A DNA stretch of 64,000 nt from NCBI RefSeq assembly GCF_024166365.1, contig NC_064819.1, forward strand, positions 206,485,293-206,549,292. Direction: 5' to 3'. Both the position numbers and the translations under genes were made by a program. Below are positions 62,857 through 64,000 of the stretch, piece by piece. Position 1 is the stretch's first letter, and every line of letters starts with the position of its first letter. Origin of the DNA: Elephas maximus indicus (taxonomy: Eukaryota; Chordata; Mammalia; Proboscidea; Elephantidae). The notes below the pieces were generated by a model. The model was given only the letters and a program-made list of their open reading frames with translations. It was not told the origin of the DNA and made no database searches.

Positions 62857-63753
62857 TTTATTGATTAATCAGTAGATAAGAACTGCTTTAGGTGAAGGGA
62901 AAGACAACACTCAATACATGGAAGGTCAGCTCAATTGGACTGGACCAAAAGCAAGAAGTTTCCGAGATAAAATGAATGCTTCAAAGGTCAGCGGAGCAAG
63001 CGCGGGGGTCTGGGGAACATGGTTTGCGGGGACTTCTAAGTCAATTGGCAAAATAATTCTATTATGAAATCATTCTGCATCCCACTTTGAAATGTGGCGT
63101 CTGGGGTCTTAAATGCTAACAAGCGGCCATCTAAGATGCATCAATTGGTCTCAACCCACCTGGAGCAAAGGCAAATGAAGAACACCAAGGCCACACGACA
63201 ACTGAGAGCCCAAGAGACAGAAAGGGCCACATGAACCAGAGACCTACATCATCCTGAGACCAGAAGAACTAGTTGGTGCCCGGCCACAATCGATGACTGC
63301 CCTGACAGGGAGCACAGCAGAGGACCCCTGAGGGAGCAGGAGATCAGTGGGATACAGACCCCAAATTCTCATAAAAAGACCAAACTTAATGTTCTGACTG
63401 AGACTGGAGGAATCCCGGCGGCCATGCTCCCCAGACCTTCAGTTGACACAGGACAGGAACCATCCCCGAAGACAACTCATCAGACATGAAAGGGACTGGT
63501 CAGCAGGTGGGAGAGAGACGCTGATGAAGAGTGAGCTAATTATATCAGGTGGACACTTGAGATTGTGTTGGCAACTCTTGTCTGGAGGGGGGATGGGAGG
63601 ATAGAGAGAGAGGGAAGCCGGCAAAATTGTCAAGAAAGGAGAGACTGAAAGGGCTGACTCAAGAGGGGGAGAACAAGTGGGAGTAGGGAGTGAGATGTAT
63701 GTAAACTTATATGTGACAGACTGATTGGATTTGTAAACGTTCACTTGAAGCTT

Positions 63754-63782
63754 AATAAAAGTTATAAAAAAAAAAAAAAAAA
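63754..63782 (+). terminator. L1 polyadenylation signal and A-tail
   Basis: AATAAA at 63754-63759 is followed within ten bases by a pure A-run of at least 17. This marks the 3' end of the nested L1. Confidence 0.85.
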
Positions 63783-63786
63783 GGAA

Positions 63787-64000
63787 AAAAATTTGTGGGT
63801 GATCAGAGTTCCAGAACAGGGGGAAGAAACAGAAAACACAGAATCATTGAGGAATTGCCATCAGGAAACTTCCCTAACATCATGAAAACTGAAAAGCTGA
63901 CTATCCAAGAAGCTCAACAAACCCCGTATAGGATAGAGCCCAAAAGAAAATCACCAAGGCTTATCATAGTCACACTCGCTAAATCCAGAGACAAAGAATC
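63787..64000 (+). mobile_element. Older L1, continuation of ORF1 after the nested insertion
   Basis: After the second copy of aaaaatttgtgggtga (63787-63802) the sequence continues the ORF1 RNA-binding domain (gtgatcagagttccagaaca, then an IQEAQQTPYRIEPKRKSP-like stretch). It runs off the window edge, so ORF2 of this element should lie beyond 64000. Confidence 0.85.

Larger units (their letters stand above)
56457..63786 (+). mobile_element. Full-length L1 LINE nested in an older L1
   Basis: This 7.33-kb element is flanked by the 16-base duplication aaaaatttgtgggtga (56441-56456 and 63787-63802). It has a GC-rich 5'UTR starting gaggcagagccaagatggcg, ORF1 (57496-58512), ORF2 (58973-62781), a 3'UTR of about 1 kb with a G-rich tract, AATAAA (63754-63759) and a poly(A) tail. 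It is the youngest L1 in the window by coding integrity, but carries one stop in ORF1 and at least three frameshifts and two stops in ORF2, so it cannot move on its own. Confidence 0.95.

Overview
The window is vertebrate nuclear DNA from an afrotherian mammal, most likely a paenungulate such as an elephant, hyrax or manatee. Three things support this. About 30 tRNA-derived SINEs match the AfroSINE type. Several RTE-class LINEs end in the same AAC-repeat tail as those SINEs. One protein-coding gene, PEX7, has human-like exon phases. The taxonomic call is inference from repeat families; no database was searched.

Gene content. Positions 1-2450 are intergenic and repeat-rich. A CpG-island promoter (about 2440-2910) drives PEX7, the WD40 receptor for PTS2 peroxisomal proteins, on the + strand. 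Five coding exons are visible: 2636-2765, 4752-4809, 5722-5872, 35540-35617 and 36003-36111. They encode roughly residues 1-175. All splice sites are GT/AG and all phases agree, so the gene looks functional. The remaining exons lie beyond the window. Everything from 36112 to 64000 is intron 5.

Intron 3 (29.7 kb). It holds a full-length but decayed antisense L1 (6475-14460, 16-bp target duplication), a 78-bp near-perfect inverted repeat around A/T tracts (14855-15092), and a probable LTR (about 15400-16090). It also holds an antisense CBX3 (HP1-gamma) retrocopy (20176-21965) with poly(A), AATAAA signal, 13-bp target duplication and an uninterrupted 173-codon frame. Further on are an L1 3' end (23429-24796), a long RTE copy (about 26015-28624) and many SINEs.

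Intron 5. It holds two TA-flanked MITE copies (36892-37075 and 41403-41589) and a Russian-doll RTE locus: RTE copy A, 44575-48612, is split by RTE copy B and by an L1 3' fragment. Two AfroSINEs sit in one target site (50044-50429). At the right edge an old L1 (about 53950 to beyond 64000), whose 5'UTR is made of about 205-bp monomers, is split inside ORF1 by a younger full-length L1 (56457-63786). The younger L1 has a different monomeric 5'UTR (about 165-189-bp units) and only a few inactivating lesions.

The window is therefore a conserved housekeeping gene whose introns record LINE and SINE activity. RTE supplies the machinery that AfroSINEs copy at their 3' ends, and L1 supplied the machinery for the CBX3 retrocopy. 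I saw no microbial-style system, CRISPR array or operon.
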